Positions 1 to 12,349 of a stretch of DNA of 64,000 nt are shown here, piece by piece. Positions within the stretch are counted from its first letter, which is position 1; each line of letters opens with the position of its first letter. Source of the DNA: Aspidiotus rigidus (lineage: Eukaryota; Arthropoda; Insecta; Hemiptera; Diaspididae); NCBI GenBank assembly GCA_035079385.1, contig JAVHKY010000001.1, forward strand, positions 12,796,501-12,860,500. Direction: 5' to 3'. Under the pieces are notes generated by a model that ran no database searches, had not been told where the DNA came from, and saw only the letters and a program-made list of their open reading frames with translations. The position numbers and the translations under genes were made by a program.

Positions 1-2938
1 GTATCTTAGTTTTATCTTTAATTTGCGCCTCTACTCAACTTTCTACAAATCTTCTAAGCCGAATTATGGACCAATATGTGCCAAAAATTTACCATTTTGC
101 CAAAATTCCCACAAATTAAAAATTGTTCAAACTTCCATATTAGGTATACTTGATTTGAAAGTGGGGTTTACGTCGATTCTGAAAATAATACTTTTAAAAT
201 AACCATAATATGAAGCTTGAAAAAGGGAGAATTTTCAGGTTCTTATTTGGGAAATCTTGGCAAATTTCGTCCATAACTCGGGTTAGAGACGACATAGAAA
301 CTTTTTATTTGACACTAATTAAAAATAAAATTGAGATACAAATTTTGAACATTTGAACTATACATCTGACGTCTCGCCTTTTTGAGCTACATCAACAAAT
401 TTAATCCAAATCCCCATCTAGCTGTTAACATCTTTTTGACGGATCCTGTAATCAAAAGTCTCTGATGTAGGGAAACAGTTGAAAGTTATAAAATTAAGAA
501 AATGTCCTTATTAAATTTATTTTAGACCCAATCATTGAAGCTCTCTGAACGCTTAGTAATCTTTTTATACATCGAAGACCTACAGATTTCGAATGAAAAG
601 TTTTCCCATTAAGAAAAAAAAAAAAAAACAATTTATGATAATAATAATTCTGTATTAATATCATTATCGCTCGTAAGCGTTTGATTTGTCAGTTTTTTGA
701 CTTCCAATATTATACGTCGTTTCAGCACTAACTTCGAGCATTAGGATATAACAATGGAAGTATAGTTGTGTTCCACGAGGGAATAACAACGAGAAGCGTC
801 TAGACGTAAACGAAGTTTAGAGAAGACACTATTTCTGTGCTGAATCATGTGACGCTCTCTATAGAAAAACAAGAAAAGTAATTCGATAAAGGACCAAATG
901 CAGACAAATTCTATACGCATCCGCTGTACGTCGTTTTGAAAATAATTGGTCGTACAAAAATTTTTTATTTGGTGCGTTGAACCGATAATTATTACAAGAG
1001 GATGTTTTTTTATATTTTCATGAAAGAACTATCATTCGTTCTGTAAAACAAAATCTTCATCAGATATTATTCAAACGCCTTCGCTGCTCTACAGTTAGCC
1101 CGAAGAGGTTCGCAAATTCAATTCAGAATTCCACGTAATCGTACTACAATTCTCAAGTCATTCTAGAATAGAGTTGCGACCCGTGTAAAACTGCAATAAA
1201 CTCATTTTCTAGAAGTTCATCATTTTAGAAACGGAAGCAGAAACAATCCAGCATCCATGGAAATTAAAACCTTCCACCTATTTCGCTAATATACGACAGA
1301 TTTACCAAAGCTGTTAGAAGTATTGCTCGGCTTCTGTTTAGCAGGCGCTCGCTTGATGAGGTCAACATTTTTGTATCTCCAAATCTGCACAGCTAGACAC
1401 TGTGGCAGGTTATCGATCCCCTTTTTGGCGAGTTGAAGGCTATATATTTATTCCAAAATATGATTCATAATAATATTAGTACACCGTTTTACGAAAATAA
1501 TACCAACAACGCAATACTAGAAAAAGTTCATTCACTTCATAACGTCGTTCTGCCAAAAATTGCTATGCCTGTTGCTCAAGTAGAATCATTTCGTTGAAAA
1601 CAAGTCATACGAGCCACTATTGTGCCTAATCAACTGATGAATCATGAAGTATGAAATTTAGGTTCACTCATCACATATACGTTAATGATTGTCAGTCTGA
1701 TGATAGTTCTTTACTTTCCATGTCCTTGCTTTTCCATCGGTACGTTCGTGTTTTTGTGAAGTAAGAAGTAGGTGTCAGTAAGGGAGTTTACTGTATGGTA
1801 AGTACGACTTTTTTGGTTTTCCTCTCTTTCCTCTTATGTTAACGTGGATTATTATGATGACCTTAGTTATTCCATATTATTGGGGTATGTGTACGTACAG
1901 TCTTATAAAATTTCACAATTGCCCGTTTTACTCAGCTTCTGAACGATAGCGCTTCTATTTTTTTTTTTTTCTCTTAAACTTGAAGCATCTTCGATCACTC
2001 TTGAGGGAGAAATAGTGGGAAGGTTTGATCAGTGAATTCTAATAATGAGAAGAATGAATTGTGCATAATTTCTATGATTTCATTTTTTAGGTATCAAAAG
2101 GGTCTGGAGTTTCCTCACATCCTTGGGTTAATTTGATAAAAATAATCGGAATAGAAATTCGGATGGATGGAAACTAAAGAAATATACTGCGAAAATTTTC
2201 ACGGTCCAAGAATTTTTAATCGTAATTTCGAAAGGGAAATTTGAAAGGTTTTTTGGGAAAAATTATCAGTGTCCATCATACGATATTTGGAAAAATGTGC
2301 AAGACCTTTTGATTTGGTGGGGTTTCTTTGAAAAATTCTTAGTTTTCTAAGAACTTAAGAAAATGTTATTTTAAAGAGATTTTGATTTTTGAAGGACTGT
2401 GATTCCGAGAGGGCAAGAGTGGTATTTGGGAACGTGCCACTGTTCATACAGAAGAGAGATTCCAAAAAATTCCCACCGACTAATCGATGCTAATAAGTCA
2501 TGGGAATTTAAATAAAAAAACACCTTTTATGAAATAATTTCCCCACCCGCCTCAATCGAAGTAATTAATGGAGGAGACGAAGCGATCAGCGTACAAAGTG
2601 AGCAGAGAGTTTTTTAATCATTTCTTTTACCTATTTTTCCCACCAACTGCTCCTCAGCATACACTCGACCATTACTTTCGTTAATCTCAACATCGTTGAT
2701 AGCCTATATCATCCCTCTTTTAGGTACCTTTTAGGCTACCACAGGGTACATTGAAATATTTTCAAAATAAGAAATAGTACTCGTTTTATAGTTCCAGACT
2801 TTTTGATGATTTTTGGGGTGTGAATTTAGAAAAAAACTGTGGCCTCCTGAACGAAGTCAAACGAGGAACGCAGGGGACCTGTTCTATGGCTCGAATTGGT
2901 TTTGATATCGAGAATTCAAAATGAAATCTTGAAGATAT
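1..2938. other. No recognisable gene or element
   Basis: I see no coding sequence, RNA gene or bounded repeat in this AT-rich stretch. Open frames are short and uninformative, with homopolymer runs near 620 and 1960. Confidence 0.5.
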
Positions 2939-3132
2939 CGAAATATTTCCAAGTTCGTATCTTTTATGTCGAAATCTCTCAAAGTCCCCTCGTATCACGT
3001 AATATGGTTTGAAAGTCGAAATTTTTTCCAAGTCCCATTCGTGTCCTATATTAGGCTATGGCTCGCAATTCGGAATTTTTCTAAGTCTGAATCCTTTGTA
3101 TCGAAATTTTCTTCCAAGTTTTTTTCCTATCA
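2939..3132. repeat. Degenerate tandem repeat, unit about 31 bp
   Basis: Five blocks start with CGAAAT or CGGAAT, run through a T-rich segment to CCAAGT-like or TAAGTC-like sequence, and end in GTATC, GTAT or CTATC. They begin near 2939, 2970, 3017, 3071 and 3102. Spacing is about 31 bp where the blocks are uninterrupted and longer where one or two have extra sequence. A lone related block lies near 3735. Divergence is high, so this is an old minisatellite-like array. The two opposite-strand open frames over it arise from the repeat and are not believable genes. Confidence 0.45.
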
Positions 3133-5456
3133 TATTTACAGAGACCGGATTTCTCGGCATTCGGCACTTTTTCTCCTGAAGAGCGAAATGAATGAGAATC
3201 AAAATGAAGTTTGAATCATGATAAATAAGACGCAGGAAAAATTTCTATTTTGCTGAAAAATGCCGAAACTGGAATAAATATCGAAATTACTTCAAATCTT
3301 ATTTTGCAATAGAACTGAGAAATTTCATGCTAAATCGTGAATATTATTTGTTAAGAATGGTCAATTTTGTTTGGAAAATTCTGAATTTTGGGACAAAATT
3401 GGGCCAATTCTTGTCAAATAATTCATAAATTTGAGCCTGAAGCTAAGTAATTTTGATTGGAAAAAATCAACAAAATTTGCTCTCAAGTGAGGCAGTTTTA
3501 ATTGAAAATTGATGAATTTTTTCTTCCAAAATTGATCAGTTCTGATGAAAAGTAAGGCAATTTTGGTTGGAAGTTGAATAATTTTCATAGAGTGAGTAAA
3601 TGTACTGAAAAACGCGTATTTCCCGCTCTTTTTTTTTTAATGCCGAGTATTTCCGAAGTTTCAGTGCAGAAATTCACACATTTTCTTGCTGAGAAATCCT
3701 TTCTCTAATCATACACAACTATGTCTCGACAGTCAAAATTTTTCCAAGTTCAAATTCTTTATAGTGGACGCCATATGGCGCACAACAATTTCTTTGAAAT
3801 AACCCCCATAAAACAGGTTCCCCTGACCTTTGATTGGGATTTTTTAGAGAATGTGTAATGTAACAGGAGTGTGGATTTGACTGACCAAGTTTAGGGACCT
3901 GAGAAAATTTCATTATGAGCTTAAAGATCTCTTTTCCGCTCACTCTTGTTTTTTTCTTGAGATAAAATGTCTGTTAACATCGCGTAGTGTTGCCTTTGCC
4001 AACCCTCTGATGACATCATAGGGAGTTGAAAAAATTCTGACTTCTGAAAGGCTAAGAACATTTCTTAGGCCAAGTTTGATCAATTTTCTTCGCTACAGTA
4101 CCCTGGGCTTGTAATAGGTTAAGAAAACCACAATACGGTATACCAGGTCTTGATCTACTTCAAAACGTTGAGTTCTAAGCAAATATATTCAGAACTTGGT
4201 AAACCTTACTTGCATGTACGATAGATTAAAATTGCTTAGACTTTGATGACATCATAAAGTGAGCGCAGCCTCAACCTACTTCAGGGATTTTGAAAAATTT
4301 CAGGTTGTTAGTCAAAGTTTAACCTGATGATTTGAAAAATTCTTAGCTAATGTTTAACCTGATGATTTACATCAATGAGAACATTTTCAAGGTTTTTAAT
4401 TTAAGGGCGGCCATTAAACTCTGTTCTTTTTTCTTTTTCCGTAGAAGATTTGGTTTAGAAAGAGGGGAAGTAGTGGAGTTTTTCAACCTATTTATGAATT
4501 TCGAGAGCTAATATTGCAATTCCACCACTGCTTCAATACTGCACCTAATCTGCTATAGCCCAAAAATTTTCTTTTCATCAGGATTGTTCGTTCGAGAAAA
4601 TATCGCTGGACCCGACACGGTTTATGAACCATGCTAAGCGACATAAATTACAACGAGTCTCCGGAGAATATAAGAACTTTTATCTTGCAACTTCCTCGGA
4701 ATGTGAATCCATTTTTCACGAATCATTACTTCCTTGTATGCCTGCAATTGGTAAGTTAGACTTTTCTTCTAACGTGTGAATGCACAATCATCACGATCAT
4801 AATGATTCTCCCCGATAGAAATCCTGAAAAAGTGAACTTCGCGCCATAATTTAGAATTACATGACTCGTCTAAATATCGGTCATATGGAGTAACACGTGA
4901 CGCGATAGTGAATTGTACGTAGTTTTCATTGTCTGAGTAAATATCTCCGAGGTAAATGAAAGAAGTACTAGTACAAATAAAATGTTATTCATTACAAAAA
5001 TAACACATAAATAGAGTGGATCACGATAATTGTAAGAAAGTTGAATGAACGTGGTAAAAATACACGTCTTATTTTTTAATGTTTTCGTTTCATGCTGGGA
5101 AGAGAGTTTCTCTCTGGTAGAGTCAAGACTGAAACTCCACCGGATTCAACAAAATTTCTAAATATAGGCAATCAGAACGTCTTCTTAGATTGAATGAAAA
5201 CTCGGTGTAGGTGAATCGAAAGTTGGAATCGAATGTTCACGTGAAGACAAATTCAAAAATGCCGTACCAAATATTCGTTTTTTGGGGTCTCTTTAAATGC
5301 TAAGGATTTGGCCCTCGACTCATTTACACATCATAATTTCTACAAGAGTCGTTTAGAGTCAGGAGTAGCTCAAATTTTTCGTATCGATTATTGAAGCTTT
5401 CGTGACCAAAACAACATCTCTTATTTGTTGTGAAGAAGACCAAGATTTTTACGTCT
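3133..5456. other. Non-coding stretch, weak internal repetition only
   Basis: No gene recognised. Positions 3361-3590 hold loosely repeated AAATTTTG/TTGGAA text, and a 16-bp TTTAACCTGATGATTT is repeated near 4318 and 4350. Nothing here has element boundaries I can defend. Confidence 0.4.
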
Positions 5457-5464
5457 TCGTAGGC
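5457..5464. repeat. hAT target-site duplication, left copy
   Basis: TCGTAGGC directly before the CAGTG terminus; identical to 7179-7186 directly after the right terminus. Confidence 0.88.
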
Positions 5465-7178
5465 CAGTGTTTCTGAACCGGTGTGCCGCGGTACATCGCT
5501 GTGCCGCAAGCCCGCCTCAGGTGTGCCGCAAAAGTTTTATCAAAAACATAAATCAACATGAACTAAAAAAGAATTGTCACTTTTTTTTTTTAATAACTTC
5601 ACAAAATTAATGTTATTACTTTAACTAAATAAATTGAAAATATTTTATTAACATAAATAAATTATATTAATTTCCAATTAAAAAATTGTATACAATAATA
5701 ATAATTTTGATTCTTAGTACAAATTAAAATTTTTAAATTTAATTTATTAATTTAACTGAGAAAATAAATTAAAATAATATTACAATATTAATATCTTCAA
5801 GGATAATAGGATGATTCAATAAAAATTTTTAATTTGTTACCTCGATGTTGAATTATTAGAATTATAATAAAAAAAATTTATATAATTCAATTGATTGGGG
5901 ATACAATCTATTTTAATATTTATTGATGGTAATGTTCATGAATGAATTATATCTCGGTTTGAATAGAATACCCCGACGATATATTATTTTCTCTGATTTT
6001 ATTTTATTTCGAAATAATTTATTAACAATAAATTATAAAATAAAAAATTCTATCAATAATATATGATTTAGAAAAAAATTCATATTTTAAAAATGAAATA
6101 TTAAATAAATTGAATAAATTAAATTTTTGATAATAATTAATATTCGAGATTAATTAAAAATAGAAATTGAAAATAAAGCTGATCGCTATTAAACTCATAA
6201 TAAATTTAACAATCAAACTTTTCAAAAGAATTTAAAAATTAAATTTCAAATTTAAAAATTAATATTCTTTATAATATGAGAATCATAAAAGTAATACTTG
6301 AAGACAATGAAATAATTAAATTTATTAATGATATCAAAAAAATGCAATTTAAATAAAATTAAATAAAATATTTTATAAATAAATAAATTGAAATATTCAT
6401 TTGAATTATACATGAATACAAATTAAAATAAAATTAATTAATTGTGTATTTTCTATTTAATTTAATTATTATAAATTGAATTCATAATTTATTTAATTAT
6501 TATTATTATTTCAATTTTAATTATAATCAAAATACCTAACCTAACCTATTAATTTTCTTTTATATTAATTCATTAATTTTATTAAATTCATTTTTTAAAA
6601 ATTTTTATTAAATTGGTACGGTAATTTTAAATTTTAAAATTTAAATTGAATATTTTATTGATGAAATTACTTGGAAAAGTAATCATAAACCCTATCTGAC
6701 CGATGTGTTCCAATTTTTGAATGATGTCAGTTCCAATTATAATTACTTGAACTTGAGTCCAAACCTGCAGTCACTGTTATAAAAATCAAGAACTTCCTGT
6801 GACTTGGCCAGAAATACAGATTATATTTCATGTTTTTTCATAAATTTCGGAATTAGAAGAACCCGGAGGGTTTCCAGTAAATACGGGAAGCATCCAGACA
6901 GTTTTGCGTATATTGGTGGAAAAATTATTTTGAGTCCCGGTGGAAGATCAAAGCTCTTGTTTCTCGTGACCGCAGTACAGAGAAAGCAGGATGAGGCCTC
7001 ATACAGCCATCTTGTAGGCCACAAATTCTGAAATTGAGAGGAGGAAATCTGTAGAGACATGAAAATGTCAAAACGCACAAAAATTTTCGATACAATTTGG
7101 AGTTCTGGAAATGCTGTGACGCAGTAATATAATTTCATGAAAAAATGTGCCGCGATATAAGAAAGGTTGAGGAAACTG
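5465..7178. mobile_element. Non-autonomous hAT-like DNA transposon, 1.71 kb
   Basis: The left end begins CAGTGTTTCTGAACCGGTG. The right end, read on the minus strand, begins CAGTTTCCTCAACCTTTCTT. Both continue into GTGCCGCG/CGCGGCAC-type sequence, the hAT style of CAGnG...TTCTCAACC termini. An exact 8-bp duplication TCGTAGGC flanks the element at 5457-5464 and 7179-7186, and 8 bp is the hAT target-site length. No transposase frame is present: the longest internal open frame (6821-7138, minus) has no hAT motif and I treat it as chance. The interior is extremely AT-rich. It would need transposase from an autonomous relative. Confidence 0.88.
5560..6700. other. Extreme AT-rich core of the hAT element
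   Basis: Almost only A and T for over 1 kb, with dense AATTAAAT, ATAATAAT and TTTAATTA words. It includes CCTAACCTAACCTA at 6535-6548, the insect telomere-type unit, three copies. The composition changes abruptly on both sides, well inside the element termini. No coding potential seen. Confidence 0.6.
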
Positions 7179-7186
7179 TCGTAGGC
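7179..7186. repeat. hAT target-site duplication, right copy
   Basis: TCGTAGGC directly after the right terminus; identical to 5457-5464. Confidence 0.88.
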
Positions 7187-7959
7187 CCTTCTTCACTTAG
7201 GAATGATTTTCAGTGAATAATGAAATTACGACAAATTCTTAAGCTGTATTGTGAGAACTTACTATTATATATTCGAATTTCTGAGAACTAGATTACTCAA
7301 TTTTTGTCTTTCAAGTTTCTTACTCGATGGAAAGCCGTCCTTTCAGCTTCGACGATACAACTCCGAGCCCGATTTACCGCGAGTCGACTTTTCTTCTCTT
7401 CAATTCTCTAAAACGTAGTTCGCCGAATTGCTGTAACAAGAGATTGCGTACGGTCCCTATTTCATGCGACTTCTTCTGATTTTCCATCAAGAATATGCAC
7501 CTATATAGCAATAATTGTAGATACAACATTAGTCCACAGTCTCATACAAATTTCTTAATAAAATATAGAACAAGCTTAACGGAAATGTCTCTTCCAAGTT
7601 TTGAAATTTACCTGGCAGAACAAAGTGTTCGCGGTGAAAACCTCGCCTTTTTTCCCTAAAAAAGGCCGTAATCATTTAGTACGTATGGACCCTCCGGAGA
7701 AATACTGATCGCGTATTCGTAACATTTTCTGGCTTTGGCTTCCTTCATTTCTCGGGCAAGCCGACAGGCATTTCTGGCCTCCATGGTTTCTGATGTAAAA
7801 TAATAAATTGTTATCATATGAGAACACAGGGAATAAAAAATGTTTTGGCGTAGCCAAATAAATAAAGATAATTAGGTGGAGTGCGTTTTCTACGTTGCAA
7901 CTCATGACACAAATAAAAGAGTGCACTTTACAGAGATATGTACAATAATATTTATTTAA
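7187..7959. other. No recognised gene; may be body of a PLE-like insertion
   Basis: No recognisable protein. The minus-strand open frame 7672-8016 runs into the hammerhead-like motif at 7960-8014 and has no family signature. The region downstream of that motif on the minus strand may be the tail of an old retroelement, but I cannot bound it. Confidence 0.3.
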
Positions 7960-8014
7960 AATCGAACCGGTTTCGTAGCCTAGCCACTGGCAGCTAGGTA
8001 CATCATCAGCGATC
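7960..8014 (-). ncRNA. Hammerhead-ribozyme-like motif (type I layout)
   Basis: On the minus strand: stem I GAUCG, core CUGAUGA, an extra U, a 9-bp stem II (GUACCUAGC with GCUAGGCUAC, one bulged C), then GAA followed by self-complementary stem III ACCGGU, cleavage-site U, and closing stem I CGAUU. All core parts of a hammerhead are in order. The stem III is too short to fold alone and is palindromic, as in the dimeric hammerheads reported from Penelope-like elements. The extra U between core and stem II departs from the consensus. Activity is untested. Confidence 0.68.
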
Positions 8015-8039
8015 ACAATGAAGACCTATGTTTCATGTC

Positions 8040-8300
8040 TCTTAATATTGTATCACTCGCTGCGCTCGTTCGCCCCCTATCTTGGTTTAGCATAAGTATG
8101 AAAAAAAATATTTTGGGCTATCGCCTTTCGTGGGGCTCACTCGCTCCGCCCGTTCCCCCTTTCTTGGTGTCGTACAAGAAAATTATGTGAAATATTTTGA
8201 CCTATCGCCTCTCGTGGGGCTCACTCGCCTTGATGTCGTATAAGAATGGTATGAGAAATATTTTCAATTATCAGCTTTCATGTGTGCGAAGGAGGCTACA
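8040..8300. repeat. Tandem repeat, about 70-85 bp unit, 3-4 copies
   Basis: Units carry CTATCGCCT-TTCGTGGGGCTCACTCGC, then a variable CCCGTTCCCCC-TTCTTGG block, then GTCGTA-AGAA and a closing GAAATATTTT. The first unit is diverged (from about 8040) and the last is partial (about 8266 onward). GC content is clearly higher than the surroundings. The array begins about 25 bp beyond the hammerhead-like motif, so it may belong to the same retroelement tail. The 66-residue plus-strand frame here is a by-product. Confidence 0.65.
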
Positions 8301-8465
8301 TATGACCTTCTTGAGCTACGTGCGCCGTAAGGGCCGTACTCGCAAATTTTTGAATCACCCACGGAGTATACAATTGCACACGCACGATCCGTGTTGACGG
8401 GGGGGGGGGAGACAAATTTTCAATAGGGGTGCGATGAGACAAAAACTTGAGATGAAATGAAATTC

Positions 8466-8576
8466 AAGTTTTTTCACGGCTCTACCTTCCGAGACCCCGA
8501 AGGTGGTATAGGTTATACCGAAACGTCGGTCATCTTCCATTACTCAATAAACGACGGCAGAGCCGTGAAAAAACTT
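8466..8576. repeat. Foldback unit with 18-bp perfect inverted arms
   Basis: The arm AAGTTTTTTCACGGCTCT at 8466-8483 matches the reverse complement of 8559-8576 at all 18 positions. The enclosed 75 bp contain a hammerhead-like motif. The same plan (hammerhead core inside short inverted arms ending in an A/T run) recurs at 12603-12734 and 63549-63706. Confidence 0.75.
8493..8531 (+). ncRNA. Hammerhead-like motif inside a foldback unit
   Basis: Plus strand: stem I GACC, core CCGAAGG (consensus CUGANGA with two changes), an extra U, stem II GGUAUA with UAUACC, then GAA, self-complementary stem III ACGU, cleavage-site C, and closing stem I GGUC. Stems I and II are perfect although the core has drifted, which suggests an old copy. 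The two core substitutions probably reduce or abolish activity. Confidence 0.55.
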
Positions 8577-11040
8577 ACGTATAATTGAACCGGCGCGACA
8601 AGCTTTTTTCCTATCCGACATGAAACGTGTCAATATCTCTCAAAATACGAAGCCATGTCATCCGAAGGAGGAAAGCTCCAATCTTCACTGCAAATTACGA
8701 GATCAAGTTAGGAAGTTCAGTAAAGATAATATGAAATCAGAGAATCAATGGTGTACTCGTAGGACTATCATATCCATAGTTCACTACAATAGCTAATTTT
8801 TGTCCTTTTGCGCTGCAAATCGACTTAGAAGGTGTCTTTTTACTCCACGCCTCTTAGTCAACTCCCCTCCGTTACCGTCATAGAAATGCAGCTATGGCGA
8901 TTAAATTATCGTGTTGCGATGCAAATCGTGCTTATCCCCTCTTCATCCTTGAGTCAATTCTGATAAAAATGAAACAAAAATTACAATTTCCCGTCGTTAC
9001 ATCTCATAACTTCGTCTTCGTTCTCCCCATAAATAAATTGCAAACTGGTCATTCGACCTAAAGTCAAAAACGCACACCAGTTCGATGATTCACACGAGTC
9101 TTACTTGATGACCCAAAGAACAAATACGTATACTTACGGACATCGTATCTCTACGGGGAAACCGAACGTCGAGACGAATTTACATGAAAAAAACGGAAAT
9201 ATTGATAAAGCGAGCGAGAGTAAACGCGTCCGATGATTTTGCTTCGTCATTATGCGTAAGTTCACAAATTGATTTCCGAATTCACGATGTCGGAATTGTT
9301 GTTTAGATTTATACGAATCAATAGAGTCGACGCCGTCGTCGTATGACGCTACATTATACGAATCACGCCTGTTCCCAACAGCATCAGCGGCAGAGTGGGG
9401 TAACAGTTTCACAGAATTAAGTAAAATTAAAGAAACCGAGCGAGGGTCAGAGAAGAAGGGCGAATGAAAAGTCGTGACGGGACGTCGCTTATTGAGTACG
9501 TCCACATGATGAGATTAGGTCCGCATGGAGATTGACATCTGTGTAGCGCAGTAGCGGCAGCAACCTCTCCTGACAGCACACTCGTATTTCCAGCGTATTT
9601 CCAGTGCAAATCTTATTTTATTGAATACGATTCAAAAAATCGTCGTATCAGAAGCTGTATAATATTTATGCAACGATGTTTTCCACACAATTCTTCGGAG
9701 AGTTTCCTTATCAAAATGAAGCATAATTTACCTCTTCCCCCTCTTTGAAAGAAAAAGTCGTTACTTATGAAGAACAAAACGATCTACAGGCCATTTATGT
9801 GACCTTTGGACCAGTAATAAGATGGTAAATGAATGTTGAGACGTATTAATGGGCTCGAATTGTATGCTTGTAAGGTGAAGCTCCACAAGTCAAGTGCTCT
9901 GGGTCACTTTAGTCTCCCACAATTTTCTATTTCACTCGTATACTCGTACTTGTCAGTAGATAACTTTTTTTTTGTAAAGCTTTTTCCCCTCCTGTTAGAA
10001 ATCTAACTAATTATATGAAAAACTACCTGAAGTCCGAGAGGTGAATGACTAAGACAAAACTTCTGAAGGATCAAAGTGTGGGGTCCGGTTATGTTTGGTT
10101 ATTCGACCTCTATTGGCTCAATGACAATGAAGGGCTGACGATGCGCGAATCAGAGTCTCTCACTTGTTAGAAGTGGTTTTAAGAGTCCAAAAATTCGGGA
10201 ACAGTTTCTTCTTAACCAATCGTTAAAGTCGTTATTTATACGCACTAATATTTTTTTATTCCTAGAAAAAGCAGTCGTGGAGTTGAAACTTCGAGATGCC
10301 AGTTTCTATTGGCTTTGCCAAGGGAGGGTCAATCGAAATTAATGGATTATGGATGTAAGCTCGTATAACACGAACTAAAGATTTAAAATAACAACGGTTG
10401 ATTGCACTGTTTTATTGGTGAAATTAACAAAAACTTGGTAGTAATGCAGTTGAAAATTCAAGAGTGCGGTCCGATTACTAAAACGAAGACTAGCGATGAA
10501 ATTCATTTCTGTTCCAGACCATATGGGACATTATAAATCTGTAAGCATTTGAGAAAAGCTCTTAGAAGTAATGAAAATGTCAAACATAATCTTGGTTCAG
10601 AAAAATTTTGATGAAGAGCGATGCTATAAGTAAGTCCATGAAGTGGGCTCGGAAAAATAAGATGGAGCAATGGCAATAGTTATTAAAACACACCCGAAAA
10701 GGTGGGTGACCGACCTGACAAGATCGGAAAATGAAACTTTAACGAGCTTGGGAGCCCTCCTGTATCGGTCAGAGTGAGGACTGTTGAAATCGGTGATTAC
10801 AAATGCTGCAAAAAGAAAATGATACTCTTTGCAACCAAGCTTGTACCTATTTTCCGCTCAAGCTTCCCGTATCCGTCTTTGCTTATTCTCATCACCATGG
10901 GTGGTAACTACTGAACGCTTTCATCACCTTATTTGGGTACTCCCTTATGTATAATACCGATTCGAAGCACTTTTTTGCCGAACTGTGATGGGTTCCCTTC
11001 TTTGCTTCGATTTTTCCTAAGACTCCTTCCACCATAATTC
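8577..11040. other. No recognisable gene or element
   Basis: Only short, featureless open frames, the longest being 9134-9505 on the minus strand with no motif. I find no tRNA or rRNA fold and no bounded repeats. Confidence 0.4.
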
Positions 11041-12092
11041 TAGAGTAACCGTTAGCTGCCGCAATCTGCTTTACAATCTCGATTTCTTACCTCTTTTCCT
11101 CATTCCTCGTTCTTCAGGACAGAAATTGCTCGGGAGGAATAGTTCTGAACTGCCGCTAACTTATTCCTAAAGTGGTGGTAGGAGTCGTTTGGAATAATGG
11201 TGTCGGTGTGCTTTGGTTTCCTGTAGATTTTGTGTTCTACTCTATTACTTTCTAAGGTGAGTGTTGGGCCCAAATAGTTGATGGTATCATTGTCCTTTTG
11301 TTCGATGCTCCCATTCATCGCATTCCTTTCCAGAAGGAATTCGTTCACCTGTTTATTAGTGCCTATCACCTTTGTATCTAGGCCGGTTTTTGATTGAGTT
11401 TCTGCACTTGCCACCTTTCAGAACCTTCTTTTCCTTGTCACGCATTAGTACCTCCGCCGGTATTGGTCACAGCGGTTTTCCTTGACTGCAGAACTTGTTA
11501 TTACATCGGCAGTTGTTCTGGTCTATGATCTTTTCCACTAATTTCTGCATACTTCAGCTCGTCAGAAGTTCCATGTATCTTTTGTTCGCAGCAGGGTGTG
11601 AGGTTCCTTCTTTGGTAGAGTATACCAAACATGTTTGTCATATCGAAGCAGTTTATAGTTTCTCTAAATATCTACCATGTCCAATCCCTCTACTAGCTTT
11701 TTGTAGTTTCTGGTGCTTTGTTTACGTGTGGGCTGGTAGTTTTCTTTGAATAATCTTTCGGCTATCTTTGCTGTCTTGTAATATGGTGATTGAATGCTAT
11801 TGACTCTTGGTCTCATTGGGCGATTCGCTTCATGCAGTCTTACAAGCTCCTTGGATTTCGGTCCGTATTAAGCGTCCCTTCACTGCAAGATACATTGTTC
11901 TCTTTTGATACAGTATTTGGGCTTTTCTGGTATTTTTGAGTCGGATCCTTCATCAGCTCTTGGGATCCATTCCCTGCAATGTACGATCCCCTCCTTCTTC
12001 TCCATTACCACTACAGTGTTGTCTTTGTCCGTCTTTGTCAAGCTATCGGATTTTTCTTCTGTGGATTTGTGACCTTCCCCGACTTGCATTCT
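11040..12092 (-). pseudogene. Decayed Penelope-like element, RT fragment (family B)
   Basis: Read on the minus strand, 12089-11880 contains a TKTDKDNTVVVMEKKE block that corresponds to the TKADKGNAVVVM block in the other PLEs of this window. Around 11830 another frame gives MRPRVNSIHSPYYKTAK, the counterpart of the MRPVVSFVSSPTYLLAK segment. The 11414-11100 frame holds HKIYRKPKHTDTIIPND followed by HHFRNKLAAV, matching the IYRKETSTD...HK segment of the PLE reverse transcriptase C-terminal part. Order and strand agree, but frames shift several times. Divergence from the other copies suggests a different PLE family. No GIY-YIG domain found. Confidence 0.68.
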
Positions 12093-12300
12093 GTAATCTT
12101 ATAATGTAATTAATAATGTAGAATAGTACACTTGAGATTGATTTTTATATCTTGTGCTCCACTTACACCTCATAACACACAATAATATGAGTTCCGATGA
12201 GAGAAGTTCTTATCCTTTCTGCGAGAGAATTTATAGTGGGGCATAGCTATAAGAAAAACCTACCACGAAATAGTACATTTTGTAATAAGTGGCGAAAATG

Positions 12301-12349
12301 AACGATATTGGAACGAGCGCAGTGTGGATAAGCGAGTTCCAATATCGTT
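12301..12349. repeat. Short hairpin, 14-bp arms
   Basis: AACGATATTGGAAC (12301-12314) is exactly reverse-complementary to 12336-12349; the loop also carries partly complementary GAGCG text. Function unknown. Confidence 0.7.

Noticed and set aside
6535..6548. Telomere-type CCTAA units as evidence of an interstitial telomere
   Set aside because: Only three units here and two to three at 58083; too short to call.
6821..7138. hAT transposase fragment inside the hAT element
   Set aside because: The 105-codon frame lacks any hAT dimerisation or catalytic motif.
9134..9505. 123-codon minus frame as a host gene
   Set aside because: No domain, no flanking splice signals, mixed Ser/Asp/Arg composition expected by chance.
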